From Cupriavidus laharis (GTDB lineage Bacteria > Pseudomonadota > Gammaproteobacteria > Burkholderiales > Burkholderiaceae), in the NCBI RefSeq assembly GCF_914271435.1, contig NZ_CAJZAI010000011.1, positions 1-64,000 of the forward strand: 64,000 bases of DNA. Reading direction: 5' to 3'. Position 1 is the first letter of the stretch. Every line of letters starts with the position of its first letter. The notes beneath the pieces are model-generated. The model worked only from the letters and a program-made list of their open reading frames with translations, searched no databases and was not told the DNA's origin. The position numbers were made by a program, and so were the translations under genes. Shown here piece after piece: positions 1 through 8,932 of the stretch.

Positions 1-244
1 CCCGAAGTCACTTGAGGGCAGCAGGCAGCTGTCTGCTTTGCCCGGAGCGCCTTATAAAGAAAGGCTTTGCGGGGAAACCGTAATATTTTGCACAAAAAGG
101 ACGACTACCCCAGACAACGCCAAGGCACGCTCCACATGATTCATTTGCGATAGCTGCAGCGCTTATCGGCACTATTCGATCGAAGCCGCCGCTCGAATGG
201 CCGCTTGACGGTGAAGGCAAGCGGCAGTAACTGGCCGAGATGGA

Positions 245-257
245 ATGGACACCGCCC
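245..257 (+). repeat. Left sub-terminal inverted repeat of the IS1111-type element
   Basis: ATGGACACCGCCC, exactly complementary to 1647-1659. It sits 112 bases before the transposase start codon. Confidence 0.8.
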
Positions 258-369
258 TCCCTTCGGGGAAGCAGGGCGCGAGAGGAACACGGAGGCCCTC
301 CAGAACCGAACGGCATCAATGTGCCAAAGTGGAGATTCAACACTTCCACTCGAGGAACGGAGGGCCCAA

Positions 370-1392
370 ATGAATGCTACGACATACGGACTGGATGTTG
401 CAAAGCAAGTCTTCCAGATGTACTGGGTCGACGCGCAGACGGGAGAGATAGCAAATCGGAGATTCCGACGCGACGAGCTGATTTCGTTTCTAGCGCTGCG
501 GCCTGGGGGTCGTGTGGCGCTTGAAGCTTGCGGCAGTGCGCACTGGTGGGCCCGCAAGATCAAGGCGCTCGGGCACGAGGTGGTGCTGTTGCATCCCAAA
601 TTCATTCGTCCATTTGTCCAAACGAACAAGACCGACGCAGCGGACGCGCGGGCAATCTGGACGGCGGTGCACCAGCCAGGAATGCGAACCGTAGCGGCGA
701 AATCAGAAGACCAGCAGGCAATCCTCGCTCTTCACCGCATGCGCTCGCTGCTGATTAAGTTCCGTACCATGCAGGTGAACCAGATACGAGGGCTCCTCTA
801 CGAGTTCGGTGTGTCATTCCGCGCCGGACGCGTTGCCGGACTCACTGAGATCCGTGCACGAATGGCGGAGCTCGAAGACACCCTGCCGGGAGCCGTGATC
901 AGCAGTTTGCAGGACCAGTTGAAACGCATCGACGGAATCGAGCAGGATATCGACAAGCTTGAGAAGAAAATAAACGTCTGGCACAAGAACGAGGAGGCGT
1001 GCCGCGCTATTGCTGAAGTACCTGGCATCGGCAAGCTCACCGCAACTGCGTTGGTCGCCACGATTGGTGATGCAAGGACGTTCAGGTCTGGACGTGAGTT
1101 TGCCTCATTCCTTGGGCTGGTACCCCGGCAAACTGGCACCGGCGGAAAAATCCGGCTGGGATCAATCTCCAGACGAGGTGATCCGTACCTGCGCACACTC
1201 CTGATCCATGGTGCGCGCTCCGTAATGTGTCACGCGAAAGTCCCGACGGCCTGGCAGAAGGCAATCCAGGAGCGAAGACCAGCGAACGTTGCGGCAGTGG
1301 CCCTGGCCAACAAGATGGCGCGGACGGCATGGGCTATTCTTGCGCACAGTGGCACATACGATAAGCACCACGTTAGCGTCAGGCTCGCTTAG
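370..1392 (+). CDS. IS110-family (IS1111-type) DEDD transposase
   Basis: 340 residues from the ATG at 370; the frame is open further upstream but that part is not transposase-like. The N-terminal RuvC-like catalytic domain shows the acidic tetrad context: GLDVAK near residue 8, ALEACG near 53 and KTDAADA near 88. The C-terminal half has the second conserved domain with VPGIGKLTA and the serine-bearing GSISRRGDPYLR stretch, which resembles the transposase_20 region. The QQAILALHRMR segment is characteristic of the IS1111 branch. These enzymes move a circular intermediate into sites chosen by an element-encoded RNA. No frameshift is seen, so it may be active. Confidence 0.88.
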   Translation: MNATTYGLDVAKQVFQMYWVDAQTGEIANRRFRRDELISFLALRPGGRVALEACGSAHWWARKIKALGHEVVLLHPKFIRPFVQTNKTDAADARAIWTAVHQPGMRTVAAKSEDQQAILALHRMRSLLIKFRTMQVNQIRGLLYEFGVSFRAGRVAGLTEIRARMAELEDTLPGAVISSLQDQLKRIDGIEQDIDKLEKKINVWHKNEEACRAIAEVPGIGKLTATALVATIGDARTFRSGREFASFLGLVPRQTGTGGKIRLGSISRRGDPYLRTLLIHGARSVMCHAKVPTAWQKAIQERRPANVAAVALANKMARTAWAILAHSGTYDKHHVSVRLA

Positions 1393-1646
1393 CAGTCAGC
1401 AGTAAAGGTAAACGTTGGAGTACCGATAGGTTGCTGAGGTTGATTTCGATGTGATGGCAAAACAGGTCGGACCGCAGGAACGCAAACCTGAACACAGCCT
1501 TGCGCTTAAAAGTGCGTGGCCGAGATGAGGACGTTCCTGGCGAATTCCATCAGGGCCCGCAGGCTTCGGCTTGCAGAACAGGCCGGATATAAGACTGCAG
1601 CCGATACCCTGTTAAGGGCATCACAACAAGATCAACTTGGCAAACC
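1393..1646 (+). ncRNA. Probable bridge/seek RNA region of the IS1111-type element
   Basis: 254 bases between the transposase stop and the right inverted repeat with no convincing gene. In IS1111-type elements the RNA that guides target choice is known to come from this 3' non-coding part. The RNA ends and guide loops were not determined; the call rests on position and element type. Confidence 0.4.
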
Positions 1647-1659
1647 GGGCGGTGTCCAT
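1647..1659 (+). repeat. Right sub-terminal inverted repeat of the IS1111-type element
   Basis: GGGCGGTGTCCAT, exact reverse complement of 245-257, followed by ATAAGG. Confidence 0.8.
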
Positions 1660-1850
1660 ATAAGGTTGTGTGAAAACACTAGTGCATCGCCTAGACTGAA
1701 GCAACTTGTCAGCGCGGGACGGTCCATGAACACTGGAACAATACGTTGGAGACCGTTTCCTGCCTGGACCATTTCGCGAGATAGGGCACGAACAATTGGG
1801 CGCAGCGGGGGTGTCGACTGATCTCTACTACGATGACTACTGCGACAAAC

Positions 1851-2884
1851 CTACTCCGACCCCCCCTCCCGGAATTGCGTAGGCGATATGCCGGTCCATC
1901 GCCTGAACGCACGAGCAAAATTGCTGGTGCTGGTAAAACCGAGGAGGAAAGTGATTTCGGTGACGGAGCGTGTTCGCTGTTGCATGTAATTGCAAGCCAG
2001 ATCGCTGCGTGTGTCGTCCATCAATTGCAGGAAATTGGTGCCGTGCTTCGCTAGACGCACCTGCAAAGTCGCCGGGCTCATGCACAACACTTCGGCGACC
2101 TTCTCCCTACTGCAGTCACCGGAGGGCAGCAGTTCGATGATCTTCTGGGTGACTCCAGTCACCACGTCGTTCTTGTCCGGCCGCGCAAGATATTGATTCG
2201 CGATGTTGTCATTGACTTGCGCCAGTTCCGGGCAAGCTCCGTTGAGCGACTGCAACAACTCATGCTTGTCGAACGTCAGCGTCGTGGCCTGATTCGAAAA
2301 ACTGACCGGGGCGCGCATCAGGGCGCGGTATGGCTCGTCACCTTCACGCGGCATCGGACGATGGAATTCCACGGATAGCGGGTTGAAGCCCGGTTTGTAC
2401 AACATGCGCATCGTCAGCACCAGGAGACGAACGCGTCCTCAGTTTCGCCGCTGACCTCGATATTGAAGTCGGTGCCGCGCAGGGCGATCCTGTTGCCTGC
2501 CTCAATGACACGGAGGGTCGCTGCCTGCGACACCAGCCGGAAGTGCCGCTCCAGCCGGCGACAGAAATCGAGCAACGTGCTGCTGGCGGCGAGCGCGTAG
2601 CCGAGCGCATGCAAATTGGAGATATGGATGTGCCGGGCGACCGACAGGCCGAAATACGGATTGTTGGTGGCGTCCACACAGGCGCGATATAGCCTGGTCA
2701 GGGTAGCGGCGGGCAGCCGGACCATGGGACCGTTCGCCATGTGGGGTTGCACGCCGACGGAGCGGAAAATGCGATCGCTGTCCACGCCGCGTGCGTCCAA
2801 AGCCTTGGCGATTGCCGTGCAGTACCCCCCTATGGTCGTCGCTTCCTGTGCTGCGGCGAGGGGGGAGTGGCGGTCGGATTTCAA
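1851..2884 (-). pseudogene. AraC-family regulator (OruR/ArgR type), frameshifted
   Basis: Two overlapping minus-strand frames make up one regulator. The first (2414-2884, 156 residues) is the N-terminal arabinose-binding-like domain of OruR-type AraC proteins and ends at TEDAFVSWC. The second (from about 2430 down to 1851) continues with LTMRMLYKPGFNPLSVEF and carries the C-terminal double helix-turn-helix (EVLCMSPATLQVRLAKHG, then VTEITFLLGFTSTSNFARAF and GISPTQFR). The reading frame changes near 2420-2440, consistent with loss of one base. Together the parts reach the usual 330-340 residues. A sequencing error would give the same picture. It may once have controlled the degraded fatty-acid-type genes divergent from it at 3170. 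Confidence 0.75.
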
Positions 2885-3169
2885 GACGGTGCGATGTTGG
2901 CAGATGGGGCGCTGTTGATTCTACACCGCCCTTTCCGGTCAGGGCGCGCTCAAGGCGGCCACCTTGAGCCATGCCAGAAGGGCAACCTTTCCTCCACATT
3001 CTTCTCCCGCTTGTACGGTCCGCAGATGACTGCCCGGATCGCTTTGGGGAATGCACTTTTCGCTCCAAAGAGCCGCGCGGTCGCTTCCCTCTTCCTATGA
3101 TGCTTTCCACCAGCGGACAGGTTTGCGCCATTCCGCCACAACAAGAATCACGGCCATCCAGGAGACACC

Positions 3170-3947
3170 ATGACCGAAGAAGTATAGCTGTTTGAAGTCG
3201 CCGGCACGGTCGCGCGTCTGACGCTCAATCGTCCCAAGGCGATGAACGCGATGAATATGGCGCTGCTGGCCGAGCTGGACCGCCGGCTGGCACAGATCGC
3301 CGCCGATGATGCGATTCGCGTGCTGGTGGTAAGCGGCACCGGCCCCGCATTCTGCGCTGGCGCGGACTTGAAGGAAGTGCTGGCCAGTCAGAAGGCGGAG
3401 CCCGGCGAAGCCGATTTCCTCGACCGTGCCGACGCCACACTTGCGCGCCTGCGCAACTTCCCCAAACCGGTAATCGCCGCGCTTAACGGCGTCACCATGG
3501 CCGGCGGCTTGGAGCTGGCGATGTGCGCCGACATCGTCATTGCCGCGGAGAGCGCCACCATCGGGGACGCCCACGCCAACTTTGGTGTCTGTCTCGGTGC
3601 TGGCGGCGCAGCGGTTTTGCCGCGCCTCGTTCCTCAGAACGTCGCCATGCATCTGCTGTTCACCGGCAAGACGCTTTCGGCGGCGGAGATGAAGGCTTAC
3701 GGTTTCGTATCCGAAGTGCATCCCGACGGCGAACTGGCCGAGGCCGCGATGAAGCTGGCTGGCCAGATTGCCGGGAAGAGTCCGATTGTGTTGCGGCGCA
3801 TGAAGGAAGTCGCGCGCACCTCCGCCGACAAGAGCCGGGACGACGCCTTGCTGCATGAGCAAGTCATGTTGCGCCGCCATCTGCGCAGCTTCGACCTGCA
3901 GGAAGGCTTGCAGGCATTCGCCGAAAAGCGCGCGCCAATTCCAGGGC
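3170..3947 (+). pseudogene. Enoyl-CoA hydratase/isomerase, broken by a stop codon and a frameshift
   Basis: From the ATG at 3170 the frame reads MTEEV, then an amber TAG at 3185-3187, then continues as a normal crotonase: LTLNRPKAMNAMN, the oxyanion-hole segment AFCAGADLKE, and AALNGVTMAGGLELAMCADI. A start at 3242 could give a shortened protein without the first beta strand. At the other end the family's usual finish after EGLQAFAEKRAP is lost: a frame change near 3930-3945 makes the ORF run on to 4060 into the next gene. Such enzymes hydrate enoyl-CoA in beta-oxidation-like pathways. Two separate lesions point to a dead gene. Confidence 0.75.
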
Positions 3948-4004
3948 CGTTAAGCCCGTCCGATCTTTTCATCCCGCTTTTCTCATTCCTCTTTCGGGAA
4001 TTAC

Positions 4005-4268
4005 ATGAACGATATCTATGTTGCCGGCGTCGGCATGACGCCGTTCGGACGCTTACTTGAGCGCAGCGTATACGACATGGTCGGCGAGGCTGTCACCCTG
4101 GCTTTGAAAGACGCCGGCGCAGAGGCTGCCGACATCGGCTCGGCATTCTATGCAACGCTGACCAATGGCCAGTTCCAGGGGCAGACCGCGATTCCCGGAC
4201 CGATCGCCATGCGCCGCCTCGGCATCGAAGGCATTCCGGTGTTCACCGTCGAAAACGCCTGTGCCGCC
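4005..4268 (+). pseudogene. Thiolase (SCPx-like acetyl-CoA acetyltransferase) N-terminal fragment
   Basis: Starts MNDIYVAGVGMTPFGRL and runs through ENACAAGL, the nucleophilic-cysteine loop of thiolases, then homology stops abruptly near 4268. About 88 of roughly 390 residues remain. It follows the broken enoyl-CoA hydratase directly, so the two were probably one fatty-acid or side-chain degradation operon. The 3' part has been replaced by an unrelated reductase fragment. Confidence 0.75.
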
Positions 4269-4785
4269 GGCTTATCGCGAGCAACGCCACGGCTTCGAGA
4301 ATGGAACACTAGCGCCTGCCATTCTGGCAGAGCTTGAGAAGGTGCAATGGGCCGACCTGGTGATCTTCCACTTCCCGATCTACTGGTTTTCTATGCCGGC
4401 GATCATGAAGGGATGGATCGACCGCGTCTTGATCTCCGGCCTGTGCTACGGCGGGATGCGCTTTTATGACCGCGGGGGACTGGCAGGCAAGAAAGCCATG
4501 CTGGCCGTGACCATCGGCGGCCAGCCTCACATGCTCGAAGACGGCGGCATCCATGGCGCGCTAGAAGACATGCTACGGCCGATATTGCGCGGCACGCTCG
4601 CCTACACCGGGATGGCGGTGCTACCACCGTTCGTTGCACACCACGTTCCCTACATTTCGCAGGAGCAGCGCGTTGCGCTGCTGGAGCAATATCGACAGAC
4701 CCTGCAGCGCCACGCCGAACTTGTTCACTTGAGATTTCCGTCGATGGACGATTTCGATAACCAGCTCTGCCCGAAGCAGCTCTAA
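4269..4785 (+). pseudogene. NAD(P)H:quinone oxidoreductase (flavodoxin-like fold), 3' part
   Basis: The frame ending at the TAA at 4783 encodes REQRHGFENGTLAPAI, WADLVIFHFPIYWFSMPAIMKGWIDR and GLAGKKAMLAVTIGG, matching the C-terminal two thirds of NQO1/MdaB-type flavin quinone reductases (Flavodoxin_2). The N-terminal strand with the first FMN-binding loop is missing because the sequence upstream belongs to a thiolase. An intact start is not visible, so this is a deletion-fusion remnant. Confidence 0.75.
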
Positions 4786-4802
4786 GCCACTCCTCGTGAT
4801 CT

Positions 4803-4828
4803 CCGCGTGTAACGCGGGGCATATTTTT
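4803..4828 (+). terminator. Possible Rho-independent terminator after the quinone reductase remnant
   Basis: Hairpin CCGCGT-GTA-ACGCGG (4803-4817) followed by GGCAT and a five-T run. The stem is only 6 bp and the T run starts a few bases after it, so strength is uncertain. Confidence 0.4.
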
Positions 4829-5084
4829 CCGGCGTGGCTCCCGGTCAGGTGCGTGCGCTTCGTTGGAGGCACAGTGATTTCAGGGCGGGCATGCAACGCT
4901 CGCCGCCAGACCACGAAAAGCCAGGAGACGTCCGCTCACGGCCTGTGGATGGGGATGCAGCCGACAGTCCGCTCAGGCTGAACTTACTGTATGACGCACA
5001 CCAGGCTTCATCGGAGGGCCGAAACGGGTCGCTATAGGACCTTCGTCGCCCCCAGGAGCCCGCGATGAACCATTTTGTGATCTA

Positions 5085-5876
5085 TCACACCAGCAGCGTG
5101 GCGCCTGCCCAAGCAATCAGCACGACACCAAGCACGCGGCCAACGCGCTCTCCTTCGGGCAGGATTTTCTCCACGAAGACGATGAGCGACAGCGCGGCAA
5201 TCCAGACGAGATTCATGATGCCACCGACGAACAACAGCGCCATCAGCAGCCAGCAGCAGCCGACACAGTAAATACCATGGCGCACCCCGAGCAGGAAACT
5301 GCCCGCAACGCCGAGGCGCCAATGAGCGGTGAGGAAATTGACAGGTGAACGGCACTGCTTGAGGCAAGCGCGCTTGAGAGGCGAGAACTGATAGAACCCA
5401 GCCGCCGCCAGAACGATTGCGGAAAGGGGCGCGCTCTTCGACCACAGCATCATTTCCGAAATCAGGCCGGTCGGTTCCAACGTTTGCTGCAGCAGTGCTG
5501 CGCAGATCGAGAATGCCAGCCATGCCGTCAAGTAGCCGGCCAGGAGAAACATTGACGGAATGGCGGGCTTGGCATCGACCGCGCTGTGATACCGCAATAC
5601 GCGTCGATACAACAGGATGAGCGGCGCCGCGCTGGGCGTCATCATTGCGATCATCATCACCCACCACATGAGGATCACGGTCGGCAGCGGCGGATCCATG
5701 CTCCCGCCGCCGTCTGCCAGTCGATGAGGGAAAAGCGTGACAGCCGTCATCTCGAGCGCAGACATGCCGACCCCTGCGCCCGTCCAAAGGTAGTACCACG
5801 ACAACCCGGCGAGGGCGGCTATGCCAAGCGCTGTGATGACGCGCTCACGTCCGAGGATATTTTCGATGCTGCTCAT
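5085..5876 (-). CDS. DUF2182 family multi-pass membrane protein
   Basis: 263 residues with about six to seven hydrophobic segments; the family is annotated as predicted metal-binding membrane proteins. Visible landmarks are ILMWWVMMIAMMTPSAAPLI in the N-terminal half and a cysteine/histidine-rich patch near GVRHGIYCVGCCWLLM in the C-terminal half, probably the ligand site. Its start overlaps the stop of the upstream DUF1326 gene by four bases (ATGA type), so they are translated together. DUF1326 and DUF2182 genes are commonly neighbours, which supports a shared but unknown function. Confidence 0.8.
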   Translation of the reverse strand: MSSIENILGRERVITALGIAALAGLSWYYLWTGAGVGMSALEMTAVTLFPHRLADGGGSMDPPLPTVILMWWVMMIAMMTPSAAPLILLYRRVLRYHSAVDAKPAIPSMFLLAGYLTAWLAFSICAALLQQTLEPTGLISEMMLWSKSAPLSAIVLAAAGFYQFSPLKRACLKQCRSPVNFLTAHWRLGVAGSFLLGVRHGIYCVGCCWLLMALLFVGGIMNLVWIAALSLIVFVEKILPEGERVGRVLGVVLIAWAGATLLV

Positions 5877-6517
5877 GCAGCAGCGCGATGCCGGATCAGT
5901 CCCTTGTTATTCATGTGCAGTCGCGCGAACTGCGCATAAGTCCCATTGAGATCCAGTGCGATATTTCCATGCGAGCGACTGGTGCCGGAGCCGATCTCGG
6001 CAAGCTCATATTCGAAGCCGTGCGGCAAGTCGATCCGGGCGCGATGCTCGTTGCCCGTCACCGGATTGCGAATTGGTTCGCCGACGACGTCGAATACGCC
6101 CTCGACATGAATCCGACCGCGCCTGGCATCGACATCGACGTCGAAGTCGATCTTCGTAAAGATCGGATCGAATGCCTGGTCAAGCGTCGATGCGAATACG
6201 GAGAACATCGTGGCGAATGGCTCGGTGTCCTGCCCTGTCATGATTTTCAGAATCGCTTCGCGTTGTTCAGGGCTGGCCCGTTCGTCGACGATTGGCTGGC
6301 ACTTGCCCTTGCCTTCATGGATCGGTCCCGGCCACTGAAACACGACTGCGATGTTGATGTCGTCGAGTCGCACTTCGCCGTAGTAACCGTTGCTGATCGC
6401 GATGGCGCCCATCGCTTCGCAGAAACCGTGGGTCGGCAGCGCGTTGAACTGGCAAGGGCAACCGTATGAGCAATTGCAGTTGATCAATTCGGTGCCTTGA
6501 ATTTCCCAGGGAGTCAC
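5873..6517 (-). CDS. DUF1326 domain protein
   Basis: 214 residues, soluble, with the family signature near the start: LINCNCSYGCPCQFNALPTH, a cluster of three conserved cysteines likely to bind metal. The start is a GTG with a strong AAGGAG eight bases upstream. First gene of a two-gene operon with the DUF2182 membrane protein. The function of the family is not established; the cysteine cluster and membrane partner suggest metal or redox chemistry at the membrane. Confidence 0.82.
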   Translation of the reverse strand: MTPWEIQGTELINCNCSYGCPCQFNALPTHGFCEAMGAIAISNGYYGEVRLDDINIAVVFQWPGPIHEGKGKCQPIVDERASPEQREAILKIMTGQDTEPFATMFSVFASTLDQAFDPIFTKIDFDVDVDARRGRIHVEGVFDVVGEPIRNPVTGNEHRARIDLPHGFEYELAEIGSGTSRSHGNIALDLNGTYAQFARLHMNNKGLIRHRAAA

Positions 6518-7088
6518 GGTTGTTCTCCTTATACTCCGCGCGGGGTAGCGTGGTTCGAATCTAGTGCACGCCTAGGTGGAAGTCAAAGTTGGGGGTGAGT
6601 GGGCGAGCAGGCTGTTGTGATGGACGCCGCATGTGATGTTTTGTCGGAGAAGCCAACCGTCAGATTGACCGCTATCTGATCGCAAGCCTGCCATCGATAC
6701 ACCCAATGTCGTCAGGCAGCTTCGGGTCGATTTGAGACGATCAGCCATGCAGTGCCCGTGGCGCTTGACGATGAGCGGACACAGACACGAAATTCCTCTT
6801 ATAGATCATGGCGTTATGCCATATTTGGCGAAAATTTCACGATTATGCTCAGCGCCGGATTATGCGCAGCGACGGCCTGAACACTGCTAGTGGCGGGCGT
6901 TCCGGGCCGAACGGGCCGAGGCCGAAGTGGCGCTGGCGCGCCAGCTGCTGGCAGAATTGCGGATGGGGCCACCTGAGCGAATGGGTGGCGGTGGGCGGCG
7001 GCGCCAGGCGAAATACGGGACGAACAGCAGGACGACAAGCAGGGCGCGCCAGCCGATGTCCTGAATCCGGAAGTCGGCAGCGACAGCA
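6518..7088. other. No convincing gene
   Basis: About 570 bases. The left part holds the promoter of the minus-strand DUF1326 operon. A 94-codon frame at 6808-7092 is rich in R, G and W, resembles nothing and is probably not a gene. Confidence 0.4.
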
Positions 7089-7385
7089 GTGACAACAGCA
7101 ACGACACCAATGACAGAAATCAATGAGCGGGCGGCGGAGATCCGCTGGATCCAGAATGAGATGGCCGACTACGGGCTGACCATGGAGGAGCTGGCAGCGG
7201 CGGGGTGCTTCGACCCGCCTCCGCCACCACCACCACCGCCGCCACCCGCACCCGCGCCACTGCCAGTAGTGGTCTGCTACCGCAACGCCGCGGGGCAGAG
7301 TTGGGACGGGCAGGGCGATATGCCCGACTGGCTGCGGCGGGCGGTCAATGCGGGGCAGTCGGTGGAGTTTTACCGGGTCGGATAA
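7089..7385 (+). CDS. H-NS-family DNA-binding protein, short variant with proline linker
   Basis: 98 residues from a GTG at 7089; the ATG at 7110 (MTEINERAAEIRW) is an equally possible start and neither has a good ribosome site. The N-terminal part (IRWIQNEMADYGLTMEELAA) resembles the end of the H-NS oligomerisation helix of Ralstonia/Cupriavidus plasmid H-NS proteins. An 11-proline linker follows, then the C-terminal DNA-binding motif CYRNAAGQSWDGQGDMPDWL. The usual first oligomerisation helix is short, so it may act as a truncated antagonist or be a remnant. A decayed copy of the C-terminal part lies at 40629-40744. Confidence 0.65.
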   Translation: MTTATTPMTEINERAAEIRWIQNEMADYGLTMEELAAAGCFDPPPPPPPPPPPAPAPLPVVVCYRNAAGQSWDGQGDMPDWLRRAVNAGQSVEFYRVG

Positions 7386-7728
7386 ACGAAGCTCAGTTAC
7401 TGCAAGCGATGATTGTTCTTTTCAATAATCGGCTTGCAGAGGGGATATGGGCGGATTTTTTGTGAATCCCGGGCGTGGGGTGATCGTGCTTTCGCTGCAA
7501 AATGATACGTCGGCTGGCGAAATCCTCTTTGAAATCAACAATTTACAGAACAACGGTTTTTCCACGAAAAGCTCTTTGCACAACTCGTTGATACAGAAGG
7601 ATTTTCTTGCGGACATCGCGTCAATCAGCACCGAAAGCACGATCACCGTAACCGTCTGCGGAACCCGTCTGGCGAGTAGAGGGCAGCGATGAGAAGGTAG
7701 GAGCTTCACGATCTCTGGGGGTGAAGCG
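7386..7728. other. AT-richer stretch, unrecognised
   Basis: Frames at 7447-7692 (+, 81 codons) and 7422-7709 (-, 95 codons) overlap each other and resemble no family I know. The base composition is clearly more AT-rich than the surroundings, suggesting foreign DNA between two mobile-type genes. Confidence 0.35.
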
Positions 7729-8034
7729 ATGGCTGATCAGCGGGAAGGTAAGAGCGGACGAGCCGGCGCAAGGTATGATCGCCACGATGTGGCTTTCTGG
7801 CGCGATCTACTGGCGCAATGGCGGAGCAGCAGTGGGAGCATTCGCGCCTACTGTCGGCAGCACGGCTTGGCGGCTAGCACTTTCGGCATGTGGCGCAAGC
7901 GTTTGAACCACGAGCAGCAATCGCCGGTGGCGCCGCCAATGGCATTGACGGCAGACACGGCATTCATCGCCGCGGCAATGGTCGCAGTGCCGACTGTCGT
8001 GCCGGCGAGCGACCCACTACCATTCCTTCAGTGA
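7729..8034 (+). CDS. IS66-type accessory protein (TnpA-like), orphan
   Basis: 101 residues. The segment AFWRDLLAQWRSSSGSIRAYCRQHGLAASTFGMWRKRL (in part) is the helix-turn-helix of IS66 OrfA proteins, which help the IS66 transposase. The tail is alanine/valine-rich without recognised features. No tnpB or tnpC follows, and no element ends were found, so it is a stranded piece of an IS66 element. Start ATG at 7729 is preceded by GGGGGTGAAGCG. Confidence 0.7.
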   Translation: MADQREGKSGRAGARYDRHDVAFWRDLLAQWRSSSGSIRAYCRQHGLAASTFGMWRKRLNHEQQSPVAPPMALTADTAFIAAAMVAVPTVVPASDPLPFLQ

Positions 8035-8204
8035 CTTAATTCAGTGACGAAGGCTCGACACACCTGAGATTCGTCTGGATCTCCGGTGCCTCATGCTTGC
8101 TGCAGGGCTGCCCGTAGTCCGTCGTTACTCACCGTTCATATTGCCTGACCGGGGCAGCACGTTTCGCCTTTTTTACTGAAGGAACGCCTACTAAAACGTC
8201 ACGT

Positions 8205-8525
8205 ATGCTGAATAGATTAGCAATCGTTGCACTTTTCCTCGGGACGATCCCGCTGGCCTTGGCTGGCGACGCAACGCCGTACGTTGTGGGCCAGCATGTC
8301 GAGGTGGTGGGCCACGTCTACATGCGCGGCAACGCACCCTTTCTCTACCCCGTGCTTCAGACAAGCGGTGGAATCATATGGGTTTTGGACGGCGTTGACC
8401 GCCAAGCAATCGAGCCCTGGATCGGAAAGGCGGTTCATGTGAGCGGCGCCGTTTCCAGATGGGATGAACCCCATTCGAATCTACCGATCATTGATGTCGA
8501 CGCGTTCCGTCGAGCGCCACCCTGA
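8205..8525 (+). CDS. Small exported protein of unknown function
   Basis: 106 residues with a clear Sec signal peptide (MLNRLAIVALFLGTIPLALA, cleavage after ALAG or LALA). The mature part is beta-rich with alternating valines (YVVGQHVEVVGHVYM; WIGKAVHVSGAVSRW), suggesting a small OB-like or barrel fold in the periplasm. No family recognised and no obvious operon partner. Confidence 0.6.
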   Translation: MLNRLAIVALFLGTIPLALAGDATPYVVGQHVEVVGHVYMRGNAPFLYPVLQTSGGIIWVLDGVDRQAIEPWIGKAVHVSGAVSRWDEPHSNLPIIDVDAFRRAPP

Positions 8526-8829
8526 CCAGCGCGCTAGCGATACACGCACATTGTCCCCACCATTTTGCCGTCGGAAGAAACGTTGTTCGTGCCATGGCAA
8601 TCGCGATGGCCACGCCGGCCTCCAAGGAAACAAGATCAAACTCGCGCTGGCAGGTCTGTACAAAAGTCTCTTTCGGACATGCCTTGCCGCGCAAGTTTTC
8701 CTAGTTCAACCATTTCGGGCGGCAGTATGTGACACCGCAATGACGTCAGACGCCCGCAGCCTGCGCGACACCATACGTTTTTCGCAATCCGACCCCATTT
8801 CTCTAGGGAATTACCCTTGTTTTCTCTAA
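8526..8829. other. No convincing gene
   Basis: About 300 bases between the exported protein and the tct promoter; only shadow frames seen. The last part should contain the tctBA promoter. Confidence 0.4.
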
Positions 8830-8852
8830 CATACATCACGACATGATGTATG
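8830..8852. promoter_or_regulatory. 23-bp palindrome, likely operator of tctBA
   Basis: CATACATCA-CGACA-TGATGTATG: perfect 9-bp arms with a 5-base spacer, 80 bases upstream of the tctB start. The size and symmetry fit a dimeric repressor site (GntR/FadR-type sites look similar). No regulator gene is adjacent. Confidence 0.6.
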
Positions 8853-8932
8853 GTTTGGCCCTTTAGAAATCGACGCGGCCTGGCGAGGATTAGTCTCAAC
8901 GCCTGCCAATGCGTCTTCAAGGAGCCAGCCGC

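Larger units (their letters stand above)
240..1665 (+). mobile_element. IS110-family insertion sequence, IS1111 type
   Basis: An intact-looking element: one DEDD transposase gene flanked by an exact 13-bp inverted repeat (ATGGACACCGCCC at 245-257; its complement at 1647-1659). Sub-terminal repeats of this kind are typical of the IS1111 branch of IS110 elements, which lack true terminal repeats and usually make no target duplication. The non-coding stretch is on the 3' side of the gene, again as in IS1111. The exact tips cannot be fixed from one copy; they should lie a few bases outside each repeat. Confidence 0.8.

Noticed and set aside
6808-7092. 94-codon plus frame rich in R, G and W
   Set aside because: No start signal, odd composition, resembles no family; the opposite frame is equally open.
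7213-7260. CCG/CCA-rich tract that could be a microsatellite array
   Set aside because: It encodes the proline linker of the H-NS-like protein and is not a separate repeat feature.
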